From Actinobacteria bacterium OV320 (GTDB lineage Bacteria > Actinomycetota > Actinomycetes > Streptomycetales > Streptomycetaceae), in the NCBI GenBank assembly GCA_001298545.1, contig LJCX01000029.1, positions 558,001-622,000 on the forward strand: DNA of 64,000 nucleotides. The letters run 5' to 3'. Below, one piece after another: positions 33,812-42,278 of this stretch. Both the position numbers and the translations under genes were made by a program. Each line of letters opens with the position of its first letter. The first letter of the stretch is position 1. Under the pieces are notes generated by a model that was not told the origin of the DNA, did no database searches, and was given only the letters and a program-made list of their open reading frames with translations.

Positions 33812-35119
33812 ATGGAGGGGATTCCGGCGCGGGCGCGCGGATACGCCGCCTGTGTCGCCCTCGGCGCCCTGCTCTGCACGCTCCCCTCGCTGCCCGGCGC
33901 GAGCACCCCCTGGTGGGCCGTCGCCCTGCTCGCCGCCCTGTACGCCGGCGGCGAGCGGATCGCCCGGCGCAGGTTCGCAGGCACCCTCCACCCCGTGCTG
34001 CTGGCCGGGGCGTTCCTGCTCTCGCCGGCGGCGGCCGCTCTCGTCCCGCTGCCCGGGGCGCTGTTCTCGCACGTCGAGCGGCGCCCCTTTCTGCTGCGCC
34101 GGGTCTGGCGGGGCGCCCACGCGTCGCTCGCCGTGTGGGCGGCCGCCCGGGTGCACGCCGCGCTCGGCGGCCGGGACGCCGTGGCCGGCTCCGACCTGCC
34201 GTACGCGCTGGTGCCGGCCGGCGCGGCCGTGCTGGTGTTCTGCGCCGCGCTCGCCCTGCTGGACGGCGGGATGCTCGCGCTCGCCGAGGGGCTGCCGCTG
34301 CGGCGGGCCTGCCGGGGGCTGTTCCTGCGCTCCCTGGCGCCGCTGGCGGTGCACGGGCTCGGCGGGCTGATGATGGCCGTGCTGTGGCTCAGCCCCTACG
34401 GGCCGGTGGCCGCCCTGCTCGTGCTGTTCCCGATGGCCGTGTCGTGGTGGGTGTTCGCGCAGTACCACCGGGAGCGCGCCGCTCACCAGGCGACCATCCG
34501 CGCCCTGGTGCAGGCCGTCGACATCAAGGACGGCTACACGCGCGGCCACAGCGAGCGCGTCGGCCAGGCCTCGGTGCTGATCGGGCGTGAACTGGGGATG
34601 GACGAGGGCCGGATCGACATGCTCCGCTTCGCCGGGATCCTGCACGACGTCGGCAAACTCGGCGTCCCCACCCGGCTGTTGCGCAAGGAGGGGCCGCTGA
34701 CACTCCAGGAGCGGCGCGTGATCGAGCTGCACCCCGAGTACGGGCACGAGATCACCCGCGGGATCTCCTTCCTGGGCGAGGCCCGCTCGGCGATCCTCCA
34801 CCACCACGAACGCATCGACGGCAAGGGCTATCCGTACGGGCTGGTGGGCAGCCAGATCCCGGAGCCGGCCCGGGTGGTCGCCGTCGCGGACGCCTTCGAC
34901 GCCATGACGTCCACCAGGTCCTACAGCAGGGCCCGGCCGGTGCACGTCGCCCTGGAGGAGCTGCGGCGGTGCGCGGGCGCCCAGTTCGACCCCCGGATGG
35001 TCGCGGCGCTGGCGCACGCCATCGCCCGGGACGGCTGGCATCCCGTCGTGACCGCCGAGGAGGACCGGCCTGCCGTGCCCGCGCAGACCTCCGACGACCG
35101 GTCCGGGGTACGCCGATGA
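33812..35119 (+). CDS. Membrane HD-GYP-domain protein
   Basis: 435 aa. About six N-terminal transmembrane helices (VALGALLCTLPSLPG, PVLLAGAFLLSPAAAALVPLPGAL, and so on) followed from ~240 by an HD-GYP domain: IKDGYTRGHSERVG, GILHDVGKLGVP, HPEYGHEI, ILHHHERIDGKGYPYGL. All metal residues (H, HD, H, HH) and the GYP are present. Full HD-GYP domains hydrolyse cyclic di-GMP or related dinucleotides. GGGGAGG precedes the ATG. ATGA overlap with the next, related gene. Confidence 0.9.
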   Translation: MEGIPARARGYAACVALGALLCTLPSLPGASTPWWAVALLAALYAGGERIARRRFAGTLHPVLLAGAFLLSPAAAALVPLPGALFSHVERRPFLLRRVWRGAHASLAVWAAARVHAALGGRDAVAGSDLPYALVPAGAAVLVFCAALALLDGGMLALAEGLPLRRACRGLFLRSLAPLAVHGLGGLMMAVLWLSPYGPVAALLVLFPMAVSWWVFAQYHRERAAHQATIRALVQAVDIKDGYTRGHSERVGQASVLIGRELGMDEGRIDMLRFAGILHDVGKLGVPTRLLRKEGPLTLQERRVIELHPEYGHEITRGISFLGEARSAILHHHERIDGKGYPYGLVGSQIPEPARVVAVADAFDAMTSTRSYSRARPVHVALEELRRCAGAQFDPRMVAALAHAIARDGWHPVVTAEEDRPAVPAQTSDDRSGVRR

Positions 35120-36354
35120 CCGTCCGCCGGTCGCACGTCGCCCTCCACTGCGCGGCCGCGCTGCTCGTCGGCCTCTCCTTCCTCGGCACGTTCCTGACGG
35201 GTGTCGAGGACCGCCCCGTCGCGCTCGCCTTCGGGATCCTCGTCGCCGTCGGGGAGCTGACCCGCCCCCAGAGCGGACCCCGGCTGCGGGAGGCCGCGCC
35301 GCTCGGTGCCGCCGGGTCACTGTCGTACGCGCTGGTCGGAGGGCATGCCGGGCACCCCACGCAGCACGGGGTCACCCAGGTGGTGGCAGTGGTGGTCGCC
35401 GCCTCGCTGCTCGGCAGCGTGCCGCAGCTGGCCCGGGGACAGGCCGTCCTCGACCACCTGGTCCGGCGGGTACTGGCCGTCGGGTTCGCCGCCGCCTGCT
35501 TCCAGCCCCTCCACAACCGCGGGGTGTTCGACGCCTGGAGCGGGCCCGCCTACGCGCTGCTGCTGCTCGCGCTGCTCGTCCTGACCGTCCTGTGTGACGT
35601 CGTGGTCGCCGCCGCGCTCGCCCACTCCCGTACCGGCTGGCCGTTCACCCCGCTGCTGCGGGACGAGTTGCGGGCGGTGCCCGGGATCGGCTCGGCGGTC
35701 TGCGCGACGGGGGCGGTGATGGCGCTCGCGGTGGCCGTCGTCGGGCTGTGGGCGCTGCCGGTGTTCTCGGTGCCGCTGCTGCTCACCCAGCTGTCCCTGC
35801 GCCGGTACGCGGCGGTGCGGGCCACCTACCGGCAGACCATCGCCTCGCTGGCGCGGGCCACGGAGATCGCCGGGTACACCCCGGCCGGCCACGCCCGCCG
35901 GGTCGCCGCCCTCAGCCAGGCCGTGGGCCTGGACCTGAGGCTGCCGGAGCCCGAGCTGACCGTCCTGGAGTACGCGGCCCTCATGCACGACATCGGCCAG
36001 CTCAGCCTCGTCGACCCGGTCCCGGCCGGTGCCACCGCCGGGCTGCCGGCGGCCCAGCAGCGGCGGATCGCGCTGCTCGGCGGCGCCGTCGTCCGCCAGA
36101 CCGGGGCGGGCGCCCAGGTCGCCACGGTCGTCGAGCGGCAGGCCGACCCCTACCCGGAGCAGCCGGTGGCCGCGCGCATAGTCCGGGTGGTGAACGCATA
36201 CGAGGAGAAGGTCCGGGGCAGCGGTCCCGGTGGGCCCCTCACCGCCCTGGAGGAGCTACGCCTCGGCACCGGCGGGGAGTACGCGCCCGAGGTGGTGGAG
36301 GCCCTGGCCAGGGTGCTTTCGCGGCGTTGTCTGACCTCGCCCGTGGGTGGGTAA
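35116..36354 (+). CDS. Membrane protein with degenerate HD domain (partner of HD-GYP protein)
   Basis: 412 aa. Several transmembrane helices, then an HD-type domain IAGYTPAGHARRVAALSQAVGLDLRLPEPELTVLEYAALMHDIGQLSLVDPV. HD is present, but the HH and GYP motifs that follow in the neighbour are missing, so catalysis is doubtful. Translationally coupled to it. Likely a paralogue turned into a regulatory subunit or pseudoenzyme (inference). Confidence 0.82.
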   Translation: MTVRRSHVALHCAAALLVGLSFLGTFLTGVEDRPVALAFGILVAVGELTRPQSGPRLREAAPLGAAGSLSYALVGGHAGHPTQHGVTQVVAVVVAASLLGSVPQLARGQAVLDHLVRRVLAVGFAAACFQPLHNRGVFDAWSGPAYALLLLALLVLTVLCDVVVAAALAHSRTGWPFTPLLRDELRAVPGIGSAVCATGAVMALAVAVVGLWALPVFSVPLLLTQLSLRRYAAVRATYRQTIASLARATEIAGYTPAGHARRVAALSQAVGLDLRLPEPELTVLEYAALMHDIGQLSLVDPVPAGATAGLPAAQQRRIALLGGAVVRQTGAGAQVATVVERQADPYPEQPVAARIVRVVNAYEEKVRGSGPGGPLTALEELRLGTGGEYAPEVVEALARVLSRRCLTSPVGG

Positions 36355-36459
36355 CCCATGGGTAATGAGCGGCCCTCCGGCCACACGTGGTTGGATGCGA
36401 GGGAGAGAGTGTCCGGGGGCACTGGCCAGCCCACAGAACGGAACTGGCAGGCGGGAATC

Positions 36460-37440
36460 GTGAGGATCTTCGGCAAGGGACGGCACCGGCCCTCCGCCTC
36501 CTGGCGGCAGGCCACCGACCGCGCGTTCACGCTGATCGGCGACGGGCGGTACGAGGACGCGGGCGCGCTGCTGACACGTGCCGCAGACCTGGAACCCTGG
36601 CTGTCCGAGTCCTGGTTCAACCTCGCCCTGCTGCACAAGTTCCGGCACGACTGGGAGCAGGCCCGCACGGCGGGGCTGCGGGCCGTTGCCCTGCTCGACC
36701 GCGAGGCCGGCGCCCCCGACTGGTGGAACGTGGGCATCGCGGCCACCGCCCTCCAGGACTGGCCGCTGGCCCGCCGGGCCTGGCAGGCGTACGGGCTGCG
36801 GGTGCCCGGCAACGCCATAGGCGCGGGCGAGCCGGTCGGCATGGAGCTGGGCAGCGCGGCCGTACGGCTGTCGCCCGAGGGCGAGGCCGAGGTGGTGTGG
36901 GGGCGGCGGCTGGACCCCGCCCGGATGGAGGTGCTGTCCATCCCGCTGCCCTCGTCCGGGCGGCGCTGGGGCGAGGTCGTGCTGCACGACGGGGTGCCGC
37001 ACGGCGAGCGGACCACGGCCACGGGCCACTCCTACCCGGTCTTCGACGAGATCGAGCTGTGGGCGCCGTCGCCCGTGCCGACCTGGGTCGTCCTGCTGGA
37101 GGCGGCCACCGAGTCCGACCGGGACGCGCTGGAGCAGCTGGCGGCCGACGCGGGCTTCGCGGCGGAGGACTGGTCGTCCTCGGTGCGGCTGCTCTGCCGG
37201 ATGTGCTCGGAGTCACGGATGCCGTCCGACGAGGGCGACGGCGAGCATCTCGACCCGCACGACCACAGCGAGCCGGGGCACCCGGGTCCGCTCGGGCACC
37301 GGACGGACGGGCAGCTGTGGGTGCCGGAGCGGGAGTGTGGCGTGGCCGCCCCGGCCTCTCTGGTTCGGGGGTTGCTGGACGGGTGGGTCGCCGACAGCCC
37401 CGATTCAAGGGACTGGCGGGACCTGGAAGAGGTCTGCTGA
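36460..37440 (+). CDS. TPR-containing protein, unknown function
   Basis: 326 aa from GTG 36460 (GGCGGGAAT nearby). A short N-terminal TPR region (RAFTLIGDGRYEDAGALLTRAADLEPWLSESWFNLALLHKFRHDWEQARTAGLRAVAL) is followed by a beta-rich portion with VVWGRRLDPARMEVLSIPLPSSGRRWGEVVLHDGVPHGER and an acidic His/Asp-rich loop (EHLDPHDHSEPGHPG). No known enzyme. The in-frame ATG at 36358 would add 34 polar residues and overlaps the upstream gene tail. Confidence 0.78.
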   Translation: MRIFGKGRHRPSASWRQATDRAFTLIGDGRYEDAGALLTRAADLEPWLSESWFNLALLHKFRHDWEQARTAGLRAVALLDREAGAPDWWNVGIAATALQDWPLARRAWQAYGLRVPGNAIGAGEPVGMELGSAAVRLSPEGEAEVVWGRRLDPARMEVLSIPLPSSGRRWGEVVLHDGVPHGERTTATGHSYPVFDEIELWAPSPVPTWVVLLEAATESDRDALEQLAADAGFAAEDWSSSVRLLCRMCSESRMPSDEGDGEHLDPHDHSEPGHPGPLGHRTDGQLWVPERECGVAAPASLVRGLLDGWVADSPDSRDWRDLEEVC

Positions 37441-37456
37441 CCGCTTTCGGTCGCGT

Positions 37457-37506
37457 GTTCGTCGTGGCTGGTCGCGCCGTTCCCCGCGCCCCTGAGGGGG
37501 CGCGCT
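37457..37506. repeat. Streptomyces-type intergenic repeat with terminator hairpin
   Basis: GTTCGTCGTGGCTGGTCGCG followed by CCGTTCCCCGCGCCCCTGAG and GGGGCGCG. This string recurs between genes in many Streptomyces genomes (from memory). CGCGCCCC-TGA-GGGGGCGCG (37485-37504) gives an 8-bp hairpin that can end the upstream transcript. Confidence 0.65.
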
Positions 37507-37564
37507 GCCCGTACCCTGTATCGAGCATTCACCCCCTGTCTGTTTGAGGAAGGCATCGTCGGTC

Positions 37565-38215
37565 ATGGCGCAGCAGGACACCGATCAGCAGCACGCGGGC
37601 GTGCTCCCCGTGGACGACGAGGGCTTCGTCATCGACACCGAGGAGGCGGAGGCGCGCGAGCTGGCATGGCGTGAGGCCGGCACCTCGCGGCCGATCACCG
37701 TCGTCGGGAACCCGGTGCTGCACAAGGAGTGCAAGGACGTCACCGAGTTCGGCGAGGAGCTGCGGCAGCTGGTCGCGGACATGTTCGCCTCGCAGCACAC
37801 CGCCGAGGGAGTGGGCCTGGCCGCCAACCAGATCGGCGTCGACCTGAAGGTCTTCGTCTACGACTGCCCCGACGACGAGGGCGCCCGGCACACCGGCGTC
37901 GTCTGCAACCCGAAGCTCGTCGAACTGCCCGCCGACCGGCGCCGGCTGGACGACAGCAACGAGGGCTGTCTGTCGGTGCCCACCGCCTACGCGCCGCTGG
38001 CCCGTCCCGACTACGCCGAGGTGACCGGGCAGGACGAGCAGGGCAATCCGATCAAGGTGCGCGGCACCGGTTACTTCGCTCGGTGTTTGCAGCACGAGAC
38101 CGACCACCTGTACGGCTACCTCTACATCGACCGTCTGTCCAAGCGTGAACGCAAGGACGCCCTGCGGCAGATGGCCGAGAACGAGCCCCGTTATCCCGTG
38201 GTCGCCAACGACTGA
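37565..38215 (+). CDS. def: Peptide deformylase
   Basis: 216 aa. All three PDF motifs: GVGLAANQIG, EGCLSVP (Cys zinc ligand) and QHETDHLYG (HExxH). Removes the N-formyl group of nascent proteins. An acidic N-terminal ~45 residues precede the core, longer than the E. coli enzyme, as is normal for actinobacteria. ATG 37565 is 13 bp from AGGAAGG, slightly long spacing. A strong hairpin follows. Confidence 0.93.
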   Translation: MAQQDTDQQHAGVLPVDDEGFVIDTEEAEARELAWREAGTSRPITVVGNPVLHKECKDVTEFGEELRQLVADMFASQHTAEGVGLAANQIGVDLKVFVYDCPDDEGARHTGVVCNPKLVELPADRRRLDDSNEGCLSVPTAYAPLARPDYAEVTGQDEQGNPIKVRGTGYFARCLQHETDHLYGYLYIDRLSKRERKDALRQMAENEPRYPVVAND

Positions 38216-38233
38216 GCCCACCCGCACCACCGC

Positions 38234-38266
38234 GACGCCCGGCCGGGATCCTTCCGGTCGGGCGTC
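38234..38266 (+). terminator. Terminator after def
   Basis: GACGCCCGGCCGG (38234-38246) / CCGGTCGGGCGTC (38254-38266), one mismatch, followed by GTTCGTGT. Confidence 0.8.
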
Positions 38267-38383
38267 GTTCGTGTGTCCGACGGACGTTCGATCGCTTACG
38301 CACATCTACTACACATCTGCTGATCCGTAACCAGTCACGCAGGGGCGGATTCTCGGCATGTTGGGGTGGTGAATGAAGCAAAT

Positions 38384-38398
38384 CCGTTCCCAGAACGG
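38384..38398. promoter_or_regulatory. Palindrome in the epi-isozizaene synthase upstream region
   Basis: CCGTTC-CCA-GAACGG lies about 100 bp before the terpene synthase start, in a 230-bp spacer that is less GC-rich than its surroundings. A regulatory operator is plausible. The spacer shows no other gene. Confidence 0.4.
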
Positions 38399-38498
38399 TC
38401 AGTTGTAGTGCTGAATGGGAAGTGCGGGGATACGCAACGGCGCACGCCCGGCACGGGGGGAGGGGTGTGTGCCCACTGGCGGCTGAGAGGGGTTGTCC

Positions 38499-39596
38499 GT
38501 GCCAGCTTTCCCATACAGCACCACATACAGCACCACAGCGACGGTGGCCGCGCCCGCGGTCCCTCCCTCGCTCTCTCTTCCGGTCATCGAGGCGGCGTTT
38601 CCCCGGCAACTGCATCCGTATTGGCCTCAGTTGCAGGAGAAGACACGCTCCTGGCTGCTGGAAATGCGGTTGATGCCGGCGGACAAGGTCGCAGAATATG
38701 CCGATGGACTTTGCTACACCGACCTGATGGCGGGCTTCTACCTCGGCGCACCCGACGAGGTCATGCAGGCCATCGCCGACTACAGCGCGTGGTTCTTCGT
38801 CTGGGACGATCGGCACGACCGTGACGTCGTACACGGCCGCACGTCCTCCTGGCGGCGGCTCAGGTTCCGCTTGCACGCGGCCCTGGACGCCCCGGTGCAG
38901 CATCTGTGCCACCCGGATCCGCTGGTCGCCGGGCTCGCGGACAGTGTGAGCCGGCTGTACTCCTTCCTTCCCGCCACCTGGAACGCCCGGTTCACCCGGC
39001 ACTTCCACGCCGTGATCGACGCGTACGACCGGGAATTCCACAATCGAATCGAAGGGCGCATTCCCGGGGTCGATGAATACCTGGCGCTGCGTCGGCTCAC
39101 CTTCGCGCACTGGATCTGGACCGACCTGCTGGAGCCGAGTGCGGGGCATGAACTCCCGGACCCGGTGCGGAAACACCCCGCATTTCACCGTGCGGCGCTG
39201 CTGAGTCAAGAATTCGCCGCCTGGTACAACGACCTCTGCTCGCTTCCCAAGGAAATCGCGGGCGATGAGGTGCACAATCTCGGAATCAGTCTCATCACCC
39301 ATGAGGGACTGACCCTGGAAGAGGCGGTGGAGGAAATCAAGCGACGCGTCGAGGAATGCATTTCCGAGTTCCTCGCCGTCGAGAAGGACGTTTTACTGCT
39401 CGCCGACCGGCTGGCCGACGGGACGGTCCGTGGAAATCAACTCGGCGTCGCCGTGCGGTCCTGCCTCGGCAATATGCGGAACTGGTTCAGTTCCGTCTAC
39501 TGGTTCCACCACGAGTCCGGCCGATACATGGTCGACAGCTGGGACGACCGGTCCACGCCCCCGTACGTCAACAACGAAGCGGCAGGTGAGAAATGA
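38499..39596 (+). CDS. eizA: (+)-epi-isozizaene synthase (class I sesquiterpene cyclase)
   Basis: 365 aa. DDRHD (103-107) and the NSE/DTE triad NDLCSLPKE (244-252) bind the Mg2+ cluster that ionises farnesyl diphosphate; FFVWDD and WFSSVYWFHHESGRYMVDSWDDRSTPPYV with the RY pair are typical. The product is epi-isozizaene, precursor of albaflavenone. GTG 38499 has AGAGGGG 6 bp upstream. Codon 299 is TTA (39393-39395), the rare leucine codon read only by bldA tRNA. The stop overlaps the P450 ATG. Confidence 0.95.
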   Translation: MPAFPYSTTYSTTATVAAPAVPPSLSLPVIEAAFPRQLHPYWPQLQEKTRSWLLEMRLMPADKVAEYADGLCYTDLMAGFYLGAPDEVMQAIADYSAWFFVWDDRHDRDVVHGRTSSWRRLRFRLHAALDAPVQHLCHPDPLVAGLADSVSRLYSFLPATWNARFTRHFHAVIDAYDREFHNRIEGRIPGVDEYLALRRLTFAHWIWTDLLEPSAGHELPDPVRKHPAFHRAALLSQEFAAWYNDLCSLPKEIAGDEVHNLGISLITHEGLTLEEAVEEIKRRVEECISEFLAVEKDVLLLADRLADGTVRGNQLGVAVRSCLGNMRNWFSSVYWFHHESGRYMVDSWDDRSTPPYVNNEAAGEK

Positions 39597-40963
39597 CCGT
39601 CGAGTCGGTGAAACCCGCGACCCCCGCGGCGCCCGAACTGCGTGAGCCACCGTTGGCCGGTGGCAGGGTTCCGCTCCTCGGACACGGCTGGAAGCTGGCC
39701 CGTGATCCGCTGGCCTTCCTGGCCCAGCTCCGCGACCACGGCGACATCGTCCGCCTCAGGCTCGGCCCCAAGACGGTGTACGCCGTCACCGCGCCGGAGC
39801 TCACCGGCGCCCTGGCGCTCAGCCCGGACTACATCATCTCGGGGCCCCTGTGGGAGTCCCTGGAGAGCCTGCTCGGCAAGGAGGGCGTGGCCACGGCCAA
39901 CGGCCCGCTGCACCGCCGCCAGCGGCGCACGATCCAGCCCGCGTTCCGGCTCGACGCCATCCCCGGCTACGGGCCGATCATGGAGGAGGAGGCGTACGCG
40001 CTCGTCGAGCGCTGGCGAGGCGGCGAGGTCCTCGACGTCACCGCGGAGTCCTTCCGGGTGTCCGTGCGCATCTCCGCCCGCTGTCTGATGCGCGGCAGCT
40101 ATATGGACGCCCGGTCCGAGCGCATCACGTCCGCGCTCGCCACACTGTTCGCCGGTATGTACCAGCGCATGGTGGTGCCCCTCGGGCCGCTTTATCGGGT
40201 ACCGATTCCGGCCAACCGCGAATTCAACCGGGCGCTGGCCGATCTGCATCGGCTGGTGGACGAGATCATTGCCGACCGCCGCGCATCCGGTCAAAAACCG
40301 GACGATTTGCTGACGGCTTTGCTGGAGGCGAAGGACGAGAATGGTGACCCGATCGGGGAACAGGAGATCCACGACCAGGTCATCGCGATACTCACCCCGG
40401 GCAGCGAAACAGCCGGCTCTGTGGTCATGTCGCTGCTCCACGTCCTCACCGAGCACCCCGACCAGGTGGACAAGATCCGCGAAGAGGTGAAAAGGGTCGT
40501 CGGTGACCGGCCGGTCGCATTCGGCGACGTCCGAAAGCTCCAGCACACCGCCAATGTCGTCGTCGAGACCATGCGGCTGTATCCCGCCGTATGGATATTG
40601 ACCCGGCGTGCGGTGACCGAGACCGAGCTCGGCGGCTACCGCATTCCCGCGGGCGCCGACATCGTCTACAGCCCGTACGCCGTACAGCGCGATCCGCGGT
40701 CGTACGAGCGGCACACGGAGTTCGATCCCGACCGCTGGCTGCCCGGCGGCTCCCCGGAGGTGCCGAAGTACGCCATGACGCCGTTCGGCGTCGGCAACCG
40801 GAAGTGCCCGAGCGACCACTTCTCGATGGCGGAGCTGACGCTGATCGCCGCGGTGGTGGCGTCCGCGTTCCGCTTCGAGCCGGTGCCGGGCTCCGACAAC
40901 CGGACGCACATCGGCATCACGCTGCGGCCGCGACGGCTGCTGCTGCGGGCGGTGTCCGGGTGA
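39593..40963 (+). CDS. cyp170A1: Cytochrome P450 CYP170A1 (albaflavenone synthase)
   Basis: 456 aa. I-helix ILTPGSETAGS, K-helix ETMRLYP (ExxR), and heme loop FGVGNRKCPSDH with Cys405. It oxidises epi-isozizaene at C5 in two steps to albaflavenone; the S. coelicolor enzyme is also reported to be a farnesene synthase. The start ATG overlaps the synthase stop (ATGA). Less GC-rich codons (e.g. near 40260-40600) than the neighbouring core genes. Confidence 0.94.
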   Translation: MTVESVKPATPAAPELREPPLAGGRVPLLGHGWKLARDPLAFLAQLRDHGDIVRLRLGPKTVYAVTAPELTGALALSPDYIISGPLWESLESLLGKEGVATANGPLHRRQRRTIQPAFRLDAIPGYGPIMEEEAYALVERWRGGEVLDVTAESFRVSVRISARCLMRGSYMDARSERITSALATLFAGMYQRMVVPLGPLYRVPIPANREFNRALADLHRLVDEIIADRRASGQKPDDLLTALLEAKDENGDPIGEQEIHDQVIAILTPGSETAGSVVMSLLHVLTEHPDQVDKIREEVKRVVGDRPVAFGDVRKLQHTANVVVETMRLYPAVWILTRRAVTETELGGYRIPAGADIVYSPYAVQRDPRSYERHTEFDPDRWLPGGSPEVPKYAMTPFGVGNRKCPSDHFSMAELTLIAAVVASAFRFEPVPGSDNRTHIGITLRPRRLLLRAVSG

Positions 40964-40973
40964 GAGCCGCGGC

Positions 40974-41942
40974 TCAGGCGACGGCCTGCGGGCCGCGGAA
41001 GGTGCGCCGATAGGCGTTGGGGGAGGTCCCCAGCGCCTGTACGAACTGGTGGCGCAGGGCGCCGGCCGTACCGAAGCCGGCGCGCCAGGCGATCGCGTCC
41101 ACCGTCTCGTCCGTCGCCTCCAGCAGGTGCTGGGCCAGCAGCACCCGCTGACGCAGCAGCCAGCGGTAGGGGGTGGTGCCCGTCTCCTGCTGGAACCGGC
41201 GGGCGAAGGTGCGCGGTGACATGTGCGCGCGTTCCGCGAGCTGCTCCACCGTGACCTCCTCGTCGAGGTGCTGCTCCATCCACGCGAGCACCTCGCCGAC
41301 GGTGTCGCACCGCGACCGGGGCAGCGGCCGCTCGATGTACTGGGCCTGGCCGCCGTCCCGGTGCGGCGGCACCACCATCCGCCGGGCGATCCGGTTGGCG
41401 ACCTCGGGCCCCTGCTCCTTGCGGACCAGGTGCAGACAGGCGTCGATACCGGCGGCCGTGCCGGCCGAGGTGATCACCGGGTCCTCGTCGACGTACAGCA
41501 CGTCCGGCTCGACGGACGTCCGGGGGTAGCGGCGGGCCAGCACGTCAGCGTGCCGCCAGTGCGCGGCGCAGCGGCGGCCGTCGAGCAGCCCCGCGGCGCC
41601 CAGCACGAACACCCCGGAGCAGACGCTGAGCACCCGGGCACCCCGGTCCACGGCCCGGCGCAGCGCGTCGAGCAGCTCGGGCGGATACGCGCGGTCGATG
41701 TTCGCGTCGGCGGCCGGTACGGCGATCAGGTCGGCCTCGTCCAGCCGGTCGAGGCCGTACGGCGTGGACACGGTGAGCCCGCCGACGTGGGTGCCCAGGA
41801 CCGGGCCCTCCGCCGACACCACGGCGAAGTCGTACACCGGCAGCCCTTCGTCGCTCCGGTCGAGGCCGAACACCTCGCAGACGACGCCGAGTTCAAAGGG
41901 ATGCACACCGTCGACCAGGACGGCGGCCACGTTTTTCAGCAT
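40974..41942 (-). CDS. nrdS: AraC-family regulator with DJ-1/GATase1-like domain, NrdS
   Basis: 322 aa. N-terminal DJ-1/PfpI-like domain (VAAVLVDGVHPFELGVVCEVFGLDRS; SVCSGVFVLGAAGLLDGR with the nucleophile elbow Cys), then two HTH units (VEQLAERAHMSPRTFARRFQQETGTTPYRWLLRQRV; IAWRAGFGTAGALRHQFVQALGTSPNAYRRTFR). It lies downstream of nrdAB in the same direction, as in the nrdABS cluster of S. coelicolor. Its target there is not established. A 10-bp inverted repeat lies just upstream. Confidence 0.87.
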   Translation of the reverse strand: MLKNVAAVLVDGVHPFELGVVCEVFGLDRSDEGLPVYDFAVVSAEGPVLGTHVGGLTVSTPYGLDRLDEADLIAVPAADANIDRAYPPELLDALRRAVDRGARVLSVCSGVFVLGAAGLLDGRRCAAHWRHADVLARRYPRTSVEPDVLYVDEDPVITSAGTAAGIDACLHLVRKEQGPEVANRIARRMVVPPHRDGGQAQYIERPLPRSRCDTVGEVLAWMEQHLDEEVTVEQLAERAHMSPRTFARRFQQETGTTPYRWLLRQRVLLAQHLLEATDETVDAIAWRAGFGTAGALRHQFVQALGTSPNAYRRTFRGPQAVA

Positions 41943-41961
41943 GCTGCCAGTGTGCACCCGA

Positions 41962-42000
41962 AGTGGCAGGAATTTGAAGGTGTACGGCAGTCCTGCCACT
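41962..42000. promoter_or_regulatory. Spaced inverted repeat ahead of nrdS
   Basis: AGTGGCAGGA (41962-41971) and TCCTGCCACT (41991-42000) are perfect 10-bp arms 19 bp apart. A third half-site-like CTGGCAGC sits at the nrdS start (on the minus strand). Two-turn spacing suits dimeric AraC-type binding. The site is shared by nrdS and the small plus-strand gene at 42030. Confidence 0.6.
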
Positions 42001-42029
42001 CACGGTCAGGAGTGTCCGGCAGCAGACTG

Positions 42030-42278
42030 ATGTCCATGAATACGAACCAGATCGAAGGCCTCATCGGAATGCTCATGGTCCTCGGGATCCTCGTCCTCCT
42101 GGTCCTCCCGTCCGTGCTCGGCATCGTGCGCGACCGGCGCGCCGACCGGCAGATCAGGGAGGCCCAGGAGGCCCGAGGGGAGAGGGAGGGTCAGAAGTCC
42201 TCGTCCAGGTCGACGGTGCCCTCCACCGCGACCTGGTACGCCGACGGACGGCGCTCGAAGAAGTTGGTCAGCTCCTGA
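42030..42278 (+). CDS. Small membrane protein, overlapping the nrdB 3' end
   Basis: 82 aa from ATG 42030 (or 42036). One clear transmembrane helix (IGMLMVLGILVLLVLPSVLGIV) followed by a charged cytoplasmic tail (RDRRADRQIREAQEARGEREG). The last ~30 codons run antisense into the nrdB end, so a shorter product or no product is possible. AGGAG occurs at a poor distance. It diverges from nrdS across a shared inverted repeat. Confidence 0.5.
   Translation: MSMNTNQIEGLIGMLMVLGILVLLVLPSVLGIVRDRRADRQIREAQEARGEREGQKSSSRSTVPSTATWYADGRRSKKLVSS

Noticed and set aside
39593..40963. Horizontal transfer of the albaflavenone genes
   Set aside because: Slightly lower GC but the gene pair sits in its usual Streptomyces context without mobile-element borders.
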